A stretch of DNA of 64,000 nucleotides from Chelativorans sp. AA-79. GTDB lineage: Bacteria; Pseudomonadota; Alphaproteobacteria; Rhizobiales; Rhizobiaceae. The translations under genes and the position numbers were made by a program. Shown here piece by piece: positions 43,538 to 51,807 of this stretch. Under the pieces are notes generated by a model. The model saw nothing but the letters and a program-made list of their open reading frames with translations, was not told where the DNA came from and did no database searches. The number at the start of each line of letters is the position of its first letter. Positions within the stretch are counted from its first letter, which is position 1. The DNA is taken from NCBI RefSeq assembly GCF_029457495.1, contig NZ_CP120361.1:1814001-1878000 (forward strand). The letters are read 5' to 3'.

Positions 43538-44554
43538 ATGAAAATATCACGACGCACACTGCTGCAGATGGGTTCCGGCCTGGCCGCAGGCTCGGCTCTT
43601 GCCGGAATGGGCGGTACGGGCTTCGCCCAGACGCCGCAGCGCTGGGACATGGCCGACGAGTATGGGGAGAACGCCCTGACCGGAAAGGCGAGCCTCTACT
43701 TCATCGACGAGCTCAAGAAGCGCATCGGCGACGAATTGGACATCACCTATCACGGCGGCGGCGCGCTGGGTTACCGCTCGGTGGATCACTTCGATGCGGT
43801 CGAGGACGGCGCGGTCCCCCTGGCAGTCACGCTTGCCACCCAGCTCGGCGGCATCGACCCGCTGTTCGACCTCACCTCGCTGCCCTTCCTGGTGCCGACG
43901 CCGGACGAGGCGATGCGGCTGTGGCGGATCGCCAAGCCGGAATACGCCAGGATCTTCGACGAGCACAACATGGTGCTGCTTTGGGCCATGCCCAACCCGC
44001 CGAGCGGGATCCACGGCAAGAGGCCGATCGACGCGCCCGACGCATTGAAGGGCCTGCGCATCCGCACCTACGACGTGAACGGCACGCAGACGCTGGTCAA
44101 TGCCGGCGCCGCTCCCTTGCAGATCAGCTGGTCCGATCTCGTGCCGCAGCTCTCGACGGGCGGCATCGACGCGGTGCTGAGCTCGGCCGATGGCGGCGTG
44201 CAGCTCAGCATCTGGGATTATCTGACGGACTTCACCGAGCTCAATTACGCCATGGGCCTCTTCATGGCACATGTGAACAAGGACGCCTACGAAAGCCTGT
44301 CCGACAGCGCGAAGCAGGCGATCCAGGAAGTCTCGGACCTGACGGACGAGTTCAACTGGAAGGCGATGGTGGCGACCATCGAGGACAGCTACGGTATCAT
44401 GCGCGAACACGGCATGACCGTCACGCAGAACCCGCCGGCCGAGGTGTTCGATCACCTGAAGGCGGCAGGCGAGGGCGTTCATGCCGCCTGGGTGGAGCGT
44501 GTGGGAGACCGCGGCAAGGCCATTCTCGACGAATTCGAGAAGGGGCGTGCCTGA
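43538..44554 (+). CDS. TRAP transporter substrate-binding protein, DctP family
   Basis: Periplasmic receptor, 338 aa. The N-terminus MKISRRTLLQMGSGLAAGSALAG carries a twin-arginine motif, as in several TRAP receptors, so Tat export is likely. Landmarks: DITYHGGGALGYRSVDHFDAVEDG, DPLFDLTSLPFLV, LKGLRIRTYDVNGTQTLVNAGAAPLQISWSDLVPQLSTGGIDAVLSS (blocks). The ligand-clamping Arg is in LRIRTYD. The ligand is unknown; the neighbouring hydantoinase-like enzymes suggest a carboxylated cyclic amide or N-substituted amino acid. Confidence 0.92.
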   Translation: MKISRRTLLQMGSGLAAGSALAGMGGTGFAQTPQRWDMADEYGENALTGKASLYFIDELKKRIGDELDITYHGGGALGYRSVDHFDAVEDGAVPLAVTLATQLGGIDPLFDLTSLPFLVPTPDEAMRLWRIAKPEYARIFDEHNMVLLWAMPNPPSGIHGKRPIDAPDALKGLRIRTYDVNGTQTLVNAGAAPLQISWSDLVPQLSTGGIDAVLSSADGGVQLSIWDYLTDFTELNYAMGLFMAHVNKDAYESLSDSAKQAIQEVSDLTDEFNWKAMVATIEDSYGIMREHGMTVTQNPPAEVFDHLKAAGEGVHAAWVERVGDRGKAILDEFEKGRA

Positions 44555-44573
44555 CGTGAACGGGGGACGAGCG

Positions 44574-45140
44574 ATGGCGGTGACGGAGCGGAGCGAAGTC
44601 GACCACCAGGCGCTCCGGATCGAACCGCGATGGGTCGGCTTCGTGGCCACGGTCTCCTCGGGGCTGAACAGGCTTGCCGCTCTCGCGGCCGCCTTCCTCC
44701 TCGTCCTGATGACCTGCCACATCCTCCTGGAGATCGTGCTGCGCTTCTTTTCGCGCTCCACCTATATGGCGGACGCGCTGGTGGGCTACGGCGTCGCGGC
44801 CATCACCTTCCTTGCCCTCGGTTGGGCGCTCGAGAATGGCAGCATGATCCGCGTCAGCGTGCTGACCCAGCGCATGCCGCGAAGGCTCGCCTGGTGCGCG
44901 GAGATGTTCGCGGTGCTCGCTACCGGCTGGCTCATGTGGTTTCTTGCGGGCTACCAATGGCGGTCGGTCTCGCGCGCTTTCACGCGCGGCACGGTGAGCG
45001 AGCACTACCTGCCGATCCCGCTCTGGATACCGGAATCCTTCTTCCTCATCGGGCTCCTCCTGATACTGCTTCATCTGGTCGTGCGCTTCCTCCGCCTGAT
45101 CACTGTCGGGCTCACGGAGGAATCGAAGCTCGTCCTGTAA
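44574..45140 (+). CDS. TRAP transporter small permease, DctQ family
   Basis: A 188-aa membrane protein with four hydrophobic segments: LAALAAAFLLVLMTCHILLEIVLRFF, YGVAAITFLALGWAL, FAVLATGWLMWFLAGY and FFLIGLLLILLHLVVRFL. The pattern and size are those of DctQ. The ATG is preceded by GGGGGA; an upstream GTG in frame is possible. It lies between receptor and large permease in normal TRAP order. Confidence 0.88.
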   Translation: MAVTERSEVDHQALRIEPRWVGFVATVSSGLNRLAALAAAFLLVLMTCHILLEIVLRFFSRSTYMADALVGYGVAAITFLALGWALENGSMIRVSVLTQRMPRRLAWCAEMFAVLATGWLMWFLAGYQWRSVSRAFTRGTVSEHYLPIPLWIPESFFLIGLLLILLHLVVRFLRLITVGLTEESKLVL

Positions 45141-45166
45141 CAGCTTAAACGGCAAAGGACTTTGCC

Positions 45167-46480
45167 ATGACAGCCGTTTATTCCAGCGCCGTCCTGCTGG
45201 GCCTGGTCTTCCTCTTTCTCGGCGCCGGCGTCTGGATTTTCTCCGGCCTCATCCTGGTGGCCATCGGCTCGCTCTGGATGGTGCTGGACTTTCCGCTCGC
45301 GCGCATCGGGCCCATCGCGACACGGGTGATCTCGTCCAGCGCCGTTTCCTGGGAGCTCGCCTCCATTCCGATCTTCATCTGGATGGGCGACATCATCTTC
45401 CGCACGGACATCGCCCAACGGCTGTTTCTCGGCCTCGCGCCGCTGGTCAAGCGCATCCCCGGCGGCCTGCTGCACACCAATGTGCTGGGCTGCACGCTCT
45501 TTGCCGCCGTGAGCGGCTCCAGCAACGCGACCACGGCGACCGTCGGCAAGATCACCATCCCGCAGCTTCTGCAGCGCGGCTACGGCCATGACCTTGCGTC
45601 GGGGTCGCTGGCGGGGGCCGGCAGCTTCGGCCTCCTCATCCCGCCTTCCATCGCCATGATCGTCTATGGGGTTCTGGCCGAAACCTCGATTGCCCGCCTC
45701 TTCGCCGCAGGCATCCTGCCGGGGCTCATGATGGCGGGGCTCTATATGGGCTATATCGCAGCCGCCACGACGCTGCGCCCGGACCTTGCGCCGCGTGACG
45801 ACACACCGGTTTCGATCAGGGAGATCGGCCATGGCCTGCTCAACCTGATCCCCATCGGAACCCTGATGTTCATCGTGCTCGGCTCGATCTATTCGGGGCT
45901 GGCGACGCCGTCGGAGGCCGCCGCGGTGGGGGTGTTCGCAGCGCTCGTCATCACCGTCGTGACGGGACAGTTCAGCCGGGAACTCTTCGTCTCCTCCTTG
46001 ATGGCGACCATCCGCATCTCGGCCATGATCTGCATGCTGATCGCCGCCTCGGCGTTCCTGTCGGCGGCGATCGCCTATCTTCACCTGCCTTCCGCGATCT
46101 CGGCGGGGATCGCGGCCATGGATCTCTCGCCCTATATGCTGCTTCTCATCCTGGCGGGCTTCTACATCGTTCTCGGCATGTTCCTCGACGGGACCTCGAT
46201 GACAGTGATGACCGTCCCGATCGCGCTTCCGCTTGTCATGCACGCGGGATACGATCCGGTCTGGTTCGGCATCTACCTGATCGTGATGATCGAGATGAGC
46301 GCGCTCACGCCGCCTGTGGGTCTCAATCTCTATATCCTCCAGGGACTCACCGGCGAGGATCTCGGCCGCACTGTGCGCGCGGCCCTTCCGTTCTTCCTGC
46401 TCCTGTGTCTGGGCACGGCCATCCTCGCGGTCTTCCCGCAAATCGCGCTTTGGCTTCCCGACCTATTGTTCGCGCGCTAG
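45167..46480 (+). CDS. TRAP transporter large permease, DctM family
   Basis: A 437-aa membrane permease with about twelve hydrophobic segments. DctM landmarks: VSGSSNATTATVGKITIPQLLQRGY, AGAGSFGLLIPPSIAMIVYGVLAETSIARLFAAGILPGLMMAG (blocks), ATPSEAAAVGVFAAL, FLDGTSMTVMTVPIALPL and ALTPPVGLNLYILQGL. It drives sodium- or proton-coupled uptake with DctQ and the receptor. Twenty-six base pairs separate it from the small permease. Confidence 0.93.
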   Translation: MTAVYSSAVLLGLVFLFLGAGVWIFSGLILVAIGSLWMVLDFPLARIGPIATRVISSSAVSWELASIPIFIWMGDIIFRTDIAQRLFLGLAPLVKRIPGGLLHTNVLGCTLFAAVSGSSNATTATVGKITIPQLLQRGYGHDLASGSLAGAGSFGLLIPPSIAMIVYGVLAETSIARLFAAGILPGLMMAGLYMGYIAAATTLRPDLAPRDDTPVSIREIGHGLLNLIPIGTLMFIVLGSIYSGLATPSEAAAVGVFAALVITVVTGQFSRELFVSSLMATIRISAMICMLIAASAFLSAAIAYLHLPSAISAGIAAMDLSPYMLLLILAGFYIVLGMFLDGTSMTVMTVPIALPLVMHAGYDPVWFGIYLIVMIEMSALTPPVGLNLYILQGLTGEDLGRTVRAALPFFLLLCLGTAILAVFPQIALWLPDLLFAR

Positions 46481-46531
46481 CGAAATGCGACATCTCGCGC
46501 AGACATCAGGCAGAGTCAGGAAGGAGACCGC

Positions 46532-47386
46532 GTGAGCGAGCACGGGCCGAACCAGACCCCGATGCAGGCCGAGGATATGCTGCCGGCGGAGAGGAGGCAG
46601 CGCTTGCAGGAGTGGTTCACGCAGAACCTGGCCGCGTCGAGCCAGGATCTCGCGCGCATTTTCAACACGTCCGTTTCCACCATACGCCGCGACCTCGATT
46701 ATCTGGCATCCCAGGGCCTTGTCCGCCGCACCCATGGCGGCGCGGTGCGCATCCGGCGCCGGGCGACTTTCGAACCCACCACCGACGAGGCCCGCCAGAC
46801 GGCGGTCGAGGAGAAGCGCGCCATCGCCGTGGAGGCGGCAAAGCGGCTGGAGCCGGAGCAGAGCATCCTGATCGACACGAGCTCCACCCTGCACCATTTC
46901 GCGCATGTGGTGGCGGGGCTTACCATCCCGCTCACCGTCGTCACCAATGATGTGCTGGTGGCGAGCCTCTTGAGCAACAAGGATCACATCCGCCTTATCG
47001 TGCCCGGCGGCTCCTGCCGGCACGGCGCCTATGCGCTGCTTGGCGAGCCCGGGCTCTCGTTCCTGAAGGATGTCCGCTGCGATCACTTCTTCCTGTGCTC
47101 GCAGGCGGTGGATTTCGACTGCGCTTCGGATACGGCCATCGAGCTCGTCCAGCTCAAGCGGGCGATGATCGATGCGGCGGAACGCACGACGCTTCTGGTC
47201 GACAGCTCGAAATTCTCCAGCCGCGCCATCTACAAGGTCGCATCGCTCGACAGGATCCATGAGATCATCACGGACGAGGGACTGGGCAGCGAAGAGCGGG
47301 AGCGCTACGAGGCCATGAGCGTGAAGATCACCTGCGCTCCCATGGGGGATGCGGTCTCTGCTGCATCCGACAGCATCGCCGGTTGA
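46532..47386 (+). CDS. DeoR/GlpR-family transcriptional regulator
   Basis: A 284-aa regulator starting with GTG behind AGGAAGGA. The N-terminal winged helix has ERRQRLQEWFTQN, SSQDLARIFNTSVSTIRRDLDYL and RRTHGGAV, the hallmark of the family. The C-terminal sugar-phosphate-isomerase-like sensor has EKRAIAVEAAKRL, ILIDTSSTLHHFAH, TNDVLVASLL and TTLLVDSSKFSSRA. It is probably the repressor of the TRAP and hydantoinase operons that diverge at 43.2-43.5 kb. Confidence 0.92.
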   Translation: MSEHGPNQTPMQAEDMLPAERRQRLQEWFTQNLAASSQDLARIFNTSVSTIRRDLDYLASQGLVRRTHGGAVRIRRRATFEPTTDEARQTAVEEKRAIAVEAAKRLEPEQSILIDTSSTLHHFAHVVAGLTIPLTVVTNDVLVASLLSNKDHIRLIVPGGSCRHGAYALLGEPGLSFLKDVRCDHFFLCSQAVDFDCASDTAIELVQLKRAMIDAAERTTLLVDSSKFSSRAIYKVASLDRIHEIITDEGLGSEERERYEAMSVKITCAPMGDAVSAASDSIAG

Positions 47387-47438
47387 GCAGGCTCGGCCCA
47401 CCGCTAGTGTCCGCCCTCTAGGCCTGCTTGCAAGATGC

Positions 47439-47466
47439 AAAAAAAGAGCCGGGCGTAGGCCCGGCT
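47439..47466 (-). terminator. Rho-independent terminator reading leftward
   Basis: On the minus strand, AGCCGGGC - CTAC - GCCCGGCT (perfect 8-bp stem) is followed by C and seven T. The U-run is on the minus strand only, so it does not terminate the DeoR-type gene to its left. It ends either the candidate small RNA just upstream or, before the IS arrived, the MFS operon. Confidence 0.85.
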
Positions 47467-47537
47467 GAAATGAAGGTAAAAACCTCCAGAGGGGAACGCG
47501 CCGGAAAATGGGAGGAGATACCGGCGCAGCACTTACC
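47439..47537 (-). ncRNA. Candidate small RNA with anti-Shine-Dalgarno loop
   Basis: Read on the minus strand, about 100 nt form three elements. First is a perfect 7-bp stem GCGCCGG/CCGGCGC with a 16-nt loop that contains CTCCTCCC. Then comes a small hairpin around GAGGT-TTTT-ACCTTC, then a strong intrinsic terminator with U7. Stable stems exposing CUCCUCCC in a loop, closed by a terminator, are the design of alphaproteobacterial trans-acting sRNAs such as the alpha-r14 (NfeR1) and alpha-r8 (MmgR/Rfam suhB) groups. No ORF explains the segment. An IS630 copy sits about 10 nt upstream of the first stem, so the native promoter may be displaced. The 5' end is a guess. Confidence 0.5.
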
Positions 47538-47552
47538 TAGAGCACGTCCGGC

Positions 47553-48140
47553 TTAATCCGGGTCATATCCAGCAGCCCTGAAGTAGTTTGCGCATTCTGC
47601 GGGAGTGAACTGGTCGAGGAGTGCGCCAGCGGTATCCCAGAGCGCTTTGATGGTGCGCTCGGCTTTTGCCCGCAGGAGCGCTTTGAGCTTTGAGAAGGCA
47701 TTCTCGATGGGGTTGAAGTCCGGGCTATAGGGCGGCAGGAACATGAGGGTTGCACCGGCTTGCTCGATCGCGTCGCGGACGCCTGCTGCCTTGTGTGCCG
47801 GCAAGTTGTCCATGATGACGACATCGCCGCGCCTCAGGGTGGGGACCAGGACCTGCTCGACATAAGCGAGGAAGACGGTGCCATTCATGGCGCCATCGTA
47901 GACGAAGGGCGCGGTCATGCCGGACAGGCGCAGTGCGCCGGTGAAGGTGGTGGTTTTCCAGTGCCCATGCGGCATGCCGGCTCGGCAGCGTTCGCCGCAT
48001 GGCGCGCGACCCCGCAGGCGGGCCATCTTGGTGGACAGGCCGGTCTCATCGATGAAGACAAGCCTGGCAGGGTCGAGGTCGAGTTGGCCTTCGAACCAAT
48101 CCTGCCGGCGCTTCAGGACATCAGGACGGTCCTGCTCCAA
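47553..48140 (-). CDS. IS630 transposase, catalytic part (orfB), copy 2
   Basis: Sequence-identical to the orfB of copy 1 at protein level: 195 aa with [15 protein letters not shown] and NPIEN as the DDE triad. The frame is open upstream to the A6 run (complement of 48154-48159), where a one-base shift from orfA would give the full transposase. Confidence 0.9.
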   Translation of the reverse strand: MEQDRPDVLKRRQDWFEGQLDLDPARLVFIDETGLSTKMARLRGRAPCGERCRAGMPHGHWKTTTFTGALRLSGMTAPFVYDGAMNGTVFLAYVEQVLVPTLRRGDVVIMDNLPAHKAAGVRDAIEQAGATLMFLPPYSPDFNPIENAFSKLKALLRAKAERTIKALWDTAGALLDQFTPAECANYFRAAGYDPD

Positions 48141-48498
48141 TGCATGCGCGGACTTTTTTGAACGTCCAGCCCCGCCCGCGCAGCCAGGCGCTCAGGGCAC
48201 TGCGGCCGATACACACGGAGCGCTCGGCTGCGAGCCGCTCGACCATCTCGTTCAGCGTCACGTCCTTGTTCGCCTCGATCATGGCAACAACGAACGTCTC
48301 GTGCGCATCCAGGCGTGAGCCCCGCGGCTTGCCCTGACGCCGCGCCGAGCGTTCCCCGTTCTCACGCGCCCGCCTGATCCAGACAATTGCCGTCGAAACG
48401 CCGACGCCAAACCGTGCCGCGACGGAGCGCGCCGAAGCGCCTGCCGCTGCAGCATCCAGAACCCGCATCCGAAGATCCTCACCGTAAGCTCGAGCCAT
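48121..48498 (-). CDS. IS630 transposase, DNA-binding part (orfA), copy 2
   Basis: Identical to orfA of copy 1: 125 aa with the paired helix-turn-helix region ([17 protein letters not shown]). That both copies keep the same frame break argues that the break is part of a working element and not random decay of one copy. Confidence 0.88.
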   Translation of the reverse strand: MARAYGEDLRMRVLDAAAAGASARSVAARFGVGVSTAIVWIRRARENGERSARRQGKPRGSRLDAHETFVVAMIEANKDVTLNEMVERLAAERSVCIGRSALSAWLRGRGWTFKKVRACIGAGPS

Positions 48499-48703
48499 CG
48501 CCATCTCCTGCAACGGCGACGGTGAATCATAAAACCCAATCCGTGTCATCAACGCTACGACTCGGAGTTCAACGGACGTGCTCTAGGTATGCCCTTCCCT
48601 CATTGCATGGTGCCATGGGCCCGGACCGGTTGGTCCAGATGAGAGTGCCCATATTTGCCGGCCATCTCCGGCCGTGCTGAGCGCGAAGGTCGGGATCCGC
48701 TCC

Positions 48704-49930
48704 TCAGGCTGTTCTGGGGGTCGGCGCCGGCAATGACGAGCGCGTCATGGCCGCGACCCCCGCAAACACCACCACCGGTATGATACCGATGGCTACGGCA
48801 ATCCACAGCGTAAGCGGTACGCCGACCAAACCCATGACAACCGCCATTGCAAAGGGGGCGACCGCCGAGGCGACCTGACGCGCGGAGGACAGCCAGCCGA
48901 GCCGGGTACCGTACCGTTCCCGGCCGAACAGTTGCAGAGGCAACGACCCCGAAACGATGCTGGTGAGGCCCGAACCCAATCCGAACAGCAGGGCAAACAG
49001 TACAGCGCCGGGTATGGAAGGCGCCGTCAGAACGAGAACCGCCGTACCGAACGGCAGCAGGACGGCGGCGACGATGGCGAGAGACGTCGCCGGGAAATTC
49101 TTGCCGAAGACCATGTTGGTCAAGCGCGACAGCACCTGCGCCGGACCGAACACGCTGGTGATCAGCACCATGCCGCTTCCCAGCCCCAAGGTCGTCAGCA
49201 GCGGCACCATCTGCAGCGTGACGGCCGACATGAGAACGCCTTCGAATGCGAATGCCGCGAGAACCAAGGCGAATCCGAAGCTGCGCCGGCCCGGCGGGAG
49301 GCTGCCGGCAATCTCCTCACGGCGGCTGTCGTCCGTCCCGGCCCGCTCCGTTTCGAGCGCGGGTCGCGGAATCCTGCCGAGCCAAAAATGCAGGGGCGCG
49401 CAAACGAGGACGTTCATCGCGGCAAAGACCAGATAGACGGTGCGCCAGTCCATCCATGACAGCAAAGCGGCGGTGAGCGGCCAAAAGATCGTCGAGGCGA
49501 AACCGGCAATCAGGGTCAGATGTGTGATGCTTCTTTGCGCATCGCGGCCGCCCAACTGCACCAGTGCGGCAAAGGCGGCGGCATAGAGCACCAGGGTGGA
49601 CGTCGCTTCCATGAAGATCAGCGCGAATGCGAAGAGATAGCCATTCGCCGCAACCCCCATCAAGACCAAGGCAAGACCGACCACAAGCGATCCCACCGTC
49701 ATCGTGGGGGCTGCGCCCCATTTGTCGACCATGTGCCCGCTTAGCGGCGAAACAAGCCCGCCCGCCAGGAGGGCGATCGTGAGTGCCCCGAACGTCCATT
49801 CCGGGGTCCAGTCGAAGGTCGCGCCGATGGCAGGCGCCAGAACGCTGAAAGAATAATACAGCGTGCCGTAACCGATGATCTGGGTGAGGCCGAGCGCCCA
49901 AATGGCGCTGGCCGGGATGCGGCCCGTCAT
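48704..49930 (-). CDS. Major facilitator superfamily transporter
   Basis: A 408-aa, 12-helix MFS protein starting MTGRIPASAIWALGLTQIIGYG. The helix 2-3 loop has SGHMVDKWGAAPTM, an MFS motif-A variant, and the mirrored loop in the C-half has LTNMVFGKNFPATS. An ATG 14 codons upstream is an alternative start. It is 26 bp after the DUF6428-like gene in a leftward unit next to an ArsR gene, so efflux of a metalloid, organoarsenical or other ArsR effector is the best guess. No substrate-specific residue was recognised. Confidence 0.85.
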   Translation of the reverse strand: MTGRIPASAIWALGLTQIIGYGTLYYSFSVLAPAIGATFDWTPEWTFGALTIALLAGGLVSPLSGHMVDKWGAAPTMTVGSLVVGLALVLMGVAANGYLFAFALIFMEATSTLVLYAAAFAALVQLGGRDAQRSITHLTLIAGFASTIFWPLTAALLSWMDWRTVYLVFAAMNVLVCAPLHFWLGRIPRPALETERAGTDDSRREEIAGSLPPGRRSFGFALVLAAFAFEGVLMSAVTLQMVPLLTTLGLGSGMVLITSVFGPAQVLSRLTNMVFGKNFPATSLAIVAAVLLPFGTAVLVLTAPSIPGAVLFALLFGLGSGLTSIVSGSLPLQLFGRERYGTRLGWLSSARQVASAVAPFAMAVVMGLVGVPLTLWIAVAIGIIPVVVFAGVAAMTRSSLPAPTPRTA

Positions 49931-49956
49931 GAAGGCTTCCTTGTACGCGGACGCCC

Positions 49957-50472
49957 TCAGGCGCAGCATTTCCCCGAGGAGGCGGGCGCGCAGCAACTCG
50001 TGACCGTATCTTCGCGCGCCCTGTGACGTGGTTTGCAGATGGCGGGGCGAGGCGCAAGCTTGAGCACCGCGGCATCGCCTTCGAGCGCCACGCCGGCAAC
50101 ATCGAAGATCTGCATGGGTTCGTCCGGCCGGCTCACCTCGAACGTCATGCGCGCGCCCGCTTGAAGCTGAATCTGGCTGTCGACCTTGGCCAGGATGCCG
50201 CGGAACTTGCCGACCGACATGAAGGTCTGCCCTTCTTCCCTGGCCGGCATGTCCTCGACCTGCAGCACGGTTTCTTGCCAGGCATCCGGCCGCCCGCCAC
50301 AATCGAGCGTGACGAAGGAGCCCGCCTTGACCTCTGTGACATGATAGCCCGGCTGAACACGCCGGCCGGCATAGTCGATGACGAGCGGTTTGCTGTCGTG
50401 CTCCGCCAGGGCAGCCAGGAGCTGATCGACGGACGTGTCGGCGGGAAAAACGGGGGTGGCGTGCCGGTTCAT
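49957..50472 (-). CDS. DUF6428-like protein with cysteine-rich C-terminus
   Basis: A 171-aa protein of unknown function. Its body (TSVDQLLAALAEHDSKPLVIDYAGRRVQPGYHVTEVKAGSFVTLDCGG in blocks) resembles proteins that are usually encoded beside ArsR regulators. The C-terminus ends CCAPASSGKCCA, two vicinal Cys pairs that could bind arsenite, antimonite or another thiophilic ion. It is the first gene of the leftward unit, divergent from arsR with a 40-bp gap that holds a dyad. The DUF name is from memory and the function is not known. Confidence 0.7.
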   Translation of the reverse strand: MNRHATPVFPADTSVDQLLAALAEHDSKPLVIDYAGRRVQPGYHVTEVKAGSFVTLDCGGRPDAWQETVLQVEDMPAREEGQTFMSVGKFRGILAKVDSQIQLQAGARMTFEVSRPDEPMQIFDVAGVALEGDAAVLKLAPRPAICKPRHRAREDTVTSCCAPASSGKCCA

Positions 50473-50486
50473 GATCGACTATCCTT

Positions 50487-50514
50487 ATTTCAACGACTCA
50501 TGAGATATTGAAAT
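50487..50514. promoter_or_regulatory. Candidate ArsR operator
   Basis: ATTTCAA - 14 bp - TTGAAAT, a perfect 7-bp-arm dyad centred on TCATGA, fills most of the 40-bp gap between the divergent DUF6428-like and ArsR genes and reaches into the ArsR start codon. A/T-rich TTCAA/TTGAA dyads are typical ArsR/SmtB sites, so autoregulation and control of the efflux unit are likely. Confidence 0.65.
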
Positions 50515-50884
50515 GAAACTCGACGAACATCAAGCCCTCGATGCATTTGCCGCGCTGTCTCAGGAAACTCGGCTGAGGATGGTCCGGGCGCTGGTCATTG
50601 CCGGGGAGCAGGGCATGCCCGCCGGTGCCGTCGGCGATGCGGTGGGGGCGTCTTCTTCAAGCGCATCGTTTCACCTGTCGCACCTGGAGCGGGCGGGGCT
50701 CGTCACGTCGCGTCGTGAGGCGCGTTCGATCATCTACACGGCCAACTATGACAGCCTGTCCGGATTGGTGGAATTCCTGATGCGGGATTGCTGCCAGGGA
50801 CATCCCGAAGTCGTGGCCGGGGTCGCCAAGGCCGCAGAAGCTTGTTGCGCATCCGCGGGGCGGGGAGCGCGGGTGCGTCGCTGA
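50513..50884 (+). CDS. arsR: ArsR-family transcriptional repressor
   Basis: A 123-aa winged-helix repressor: ALSQETRLRMVRALVIAGEQG, MPAGAVGDAVGASSSSASFHLSHLERAGLVTSRREARSIIYTANY (blocks). There is no CxCxxC in the recognition helix region. Instead the C-terminal part has DCCQGHPE and EACCAS, a cysteine arrangement like that of the arsenite sensors of Acidithiobacillus/Corynebacterium type, where the ligands lie outside the alpha3 helix. The start codon overlaps the operator dyad. Confidence 0.9.
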   Translation: MKLDEHQALDAFAALSQETRLRMVRALVIAGEQGMPAGAVGDAVGASSSSASFHLSHLERAGLVTSRREARSIIYTANYDSLSGLVEFLMRDCCQGHPEVVAGVAKAAEACCASAGRGARVRR

Positions 50885-50948
50885 TGGGCTTGCCCGATGT
50901 CTCTCCCGGGCCATACTTTAGGTTAGACCGGCCGGAAGGAGCACCCCA

Positions 50949-51623
50949 ATGCATATTGAGTCGGCATTCATCTTCGATCTCGACGGCACGCTCGTCGACA
51001 GCGTCTACCAGCACGTGCTCGCTTGGAAGGAGGCGCTCGATGCCGAGGGCATCGAACTCTCGATCTGGCGTATCCATCGCAGGATCGGCATGAGCGGCGG
51101 GCTCTTCACCAATCAGCTTCTCCGTGAGACCGGGCTCGAGATCAGCACGGCGCATGTGGAGCGATTGCGGCAAGGCCATGCGGAAGCCTACCGCCGCTAT
51201 GCGGGGCAGGTCCGTCCGCTGCCGGGCGCGCGCGAACTGCTCGCCTGGCTGACGGATGCAGGGATCCCCTGGGCGATCGCCACCAGCGGGCGCATGGAGA
51301 CGGCCGCGGTCAACATCGCCGCGCTCGGCGTCGATCCTGAGCGCGTGCCGGTCGTGACGCGCGACCAGGTCCGCTACGCCAAGCCCGATCCAGACCTCTT
51401 CGTTGCTGCCGCGGACAGGCTCGCGGTACCGATCGAGACCGCCGTGGTCGTGGGCGACAGCATCTGGGACATGCTGGCGGCGACGCGCTGCCGCTCCTTG
51501 GGCGTTGGCCTCCTGAGCGGAGGCTATGGCGCGGAGGAACTGCGCCAGTCAGGAGCGATCCGGGTCTACGAGGATCCCGCCGACCTTCTGGAGCACATCG
51601 ACGAGGTGGGCGGCCGGCGCTAG
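50949..51623 (+). CDS. HAD-superfamily phosphatase (phosphoglycolate phosphatase-like)
   Basis: A 224-aa HAD hydrolase with all four motifs: FDLDGTLVDSVYQHVLAW (nucleophile and acid Asp), AIATSGRMETA (Thr/Ser), YAKPDPDLFVAAADRL (Lys) and VVGDSIWDMLAA (Mg ligand Asp). The small alpha-helical cap between motifs I and II puts it in subfamily IA. The substrate is probably a small sugar phosphate. It stands alone, upstream of minCDE by 240 bp. Confidence 0.9.
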   Translation: MHIESAFIFDLDGTLVDSVYQHVLAWKEALDAEGIELSIWRIHRRIGMSGGLFTNQLLRETGLEISTAHVERLRQGHAEAYRRYAGQVRPLPGARELLAWLTDAGIPWAIATSGRMETAAVNIAALGVDPERVPVVTRDQVRYAKPDPDLFVAAADRLAVPIETAVVVGDSIWDMLAATRCRSLGVGLLSGGYGAEELRQSGAIRVYEDPADLLEHIDEVGGRR

Positions 51624-51807
51624 GGCGAATCGCGCTCGGTCTGACGAATCGGGCAGGCAGGCGCCCCTTCGCGCCGCCCGGGCCAGCAGGCGTGCGAAGG
51701 GCGCTGACATCTCATCATTCGATTCCGTCTGAAAATCGCAGGAGGTCATGGGGCAGGGCGCTTGCCCGATATCCGGTCCCGGCATTTCCTCGCGGGCGGC
51801 ACCCGAA

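Larger units (their letters stand above)
47540..48583 (-). mobile_element. IS630-family insertion sequence, copy 2 (1,044 bp)
   Basis: Same element as the copy in tctA, at a constant offset of 26,055 bp over its whole length, with no difference noticed. The 11-bp terminal repeats are flanked by TA at 47538-47539 and 48584-48585. Removing the element and one TA leaves CCTAGG, as at the first site. It lies in the gap between the DeoR-type and MFS genes and interrupts no protein gene, but falls at the 5' side of the candidate small RNA. Confidence 0.96.

Noticed and set aside
47439..47466. Terminator of the rightward DeoR-type gene
   Set aside because: The U-run occurs only on the minus strand; on the plus strand the stem is followed by GAAATGAAGG.
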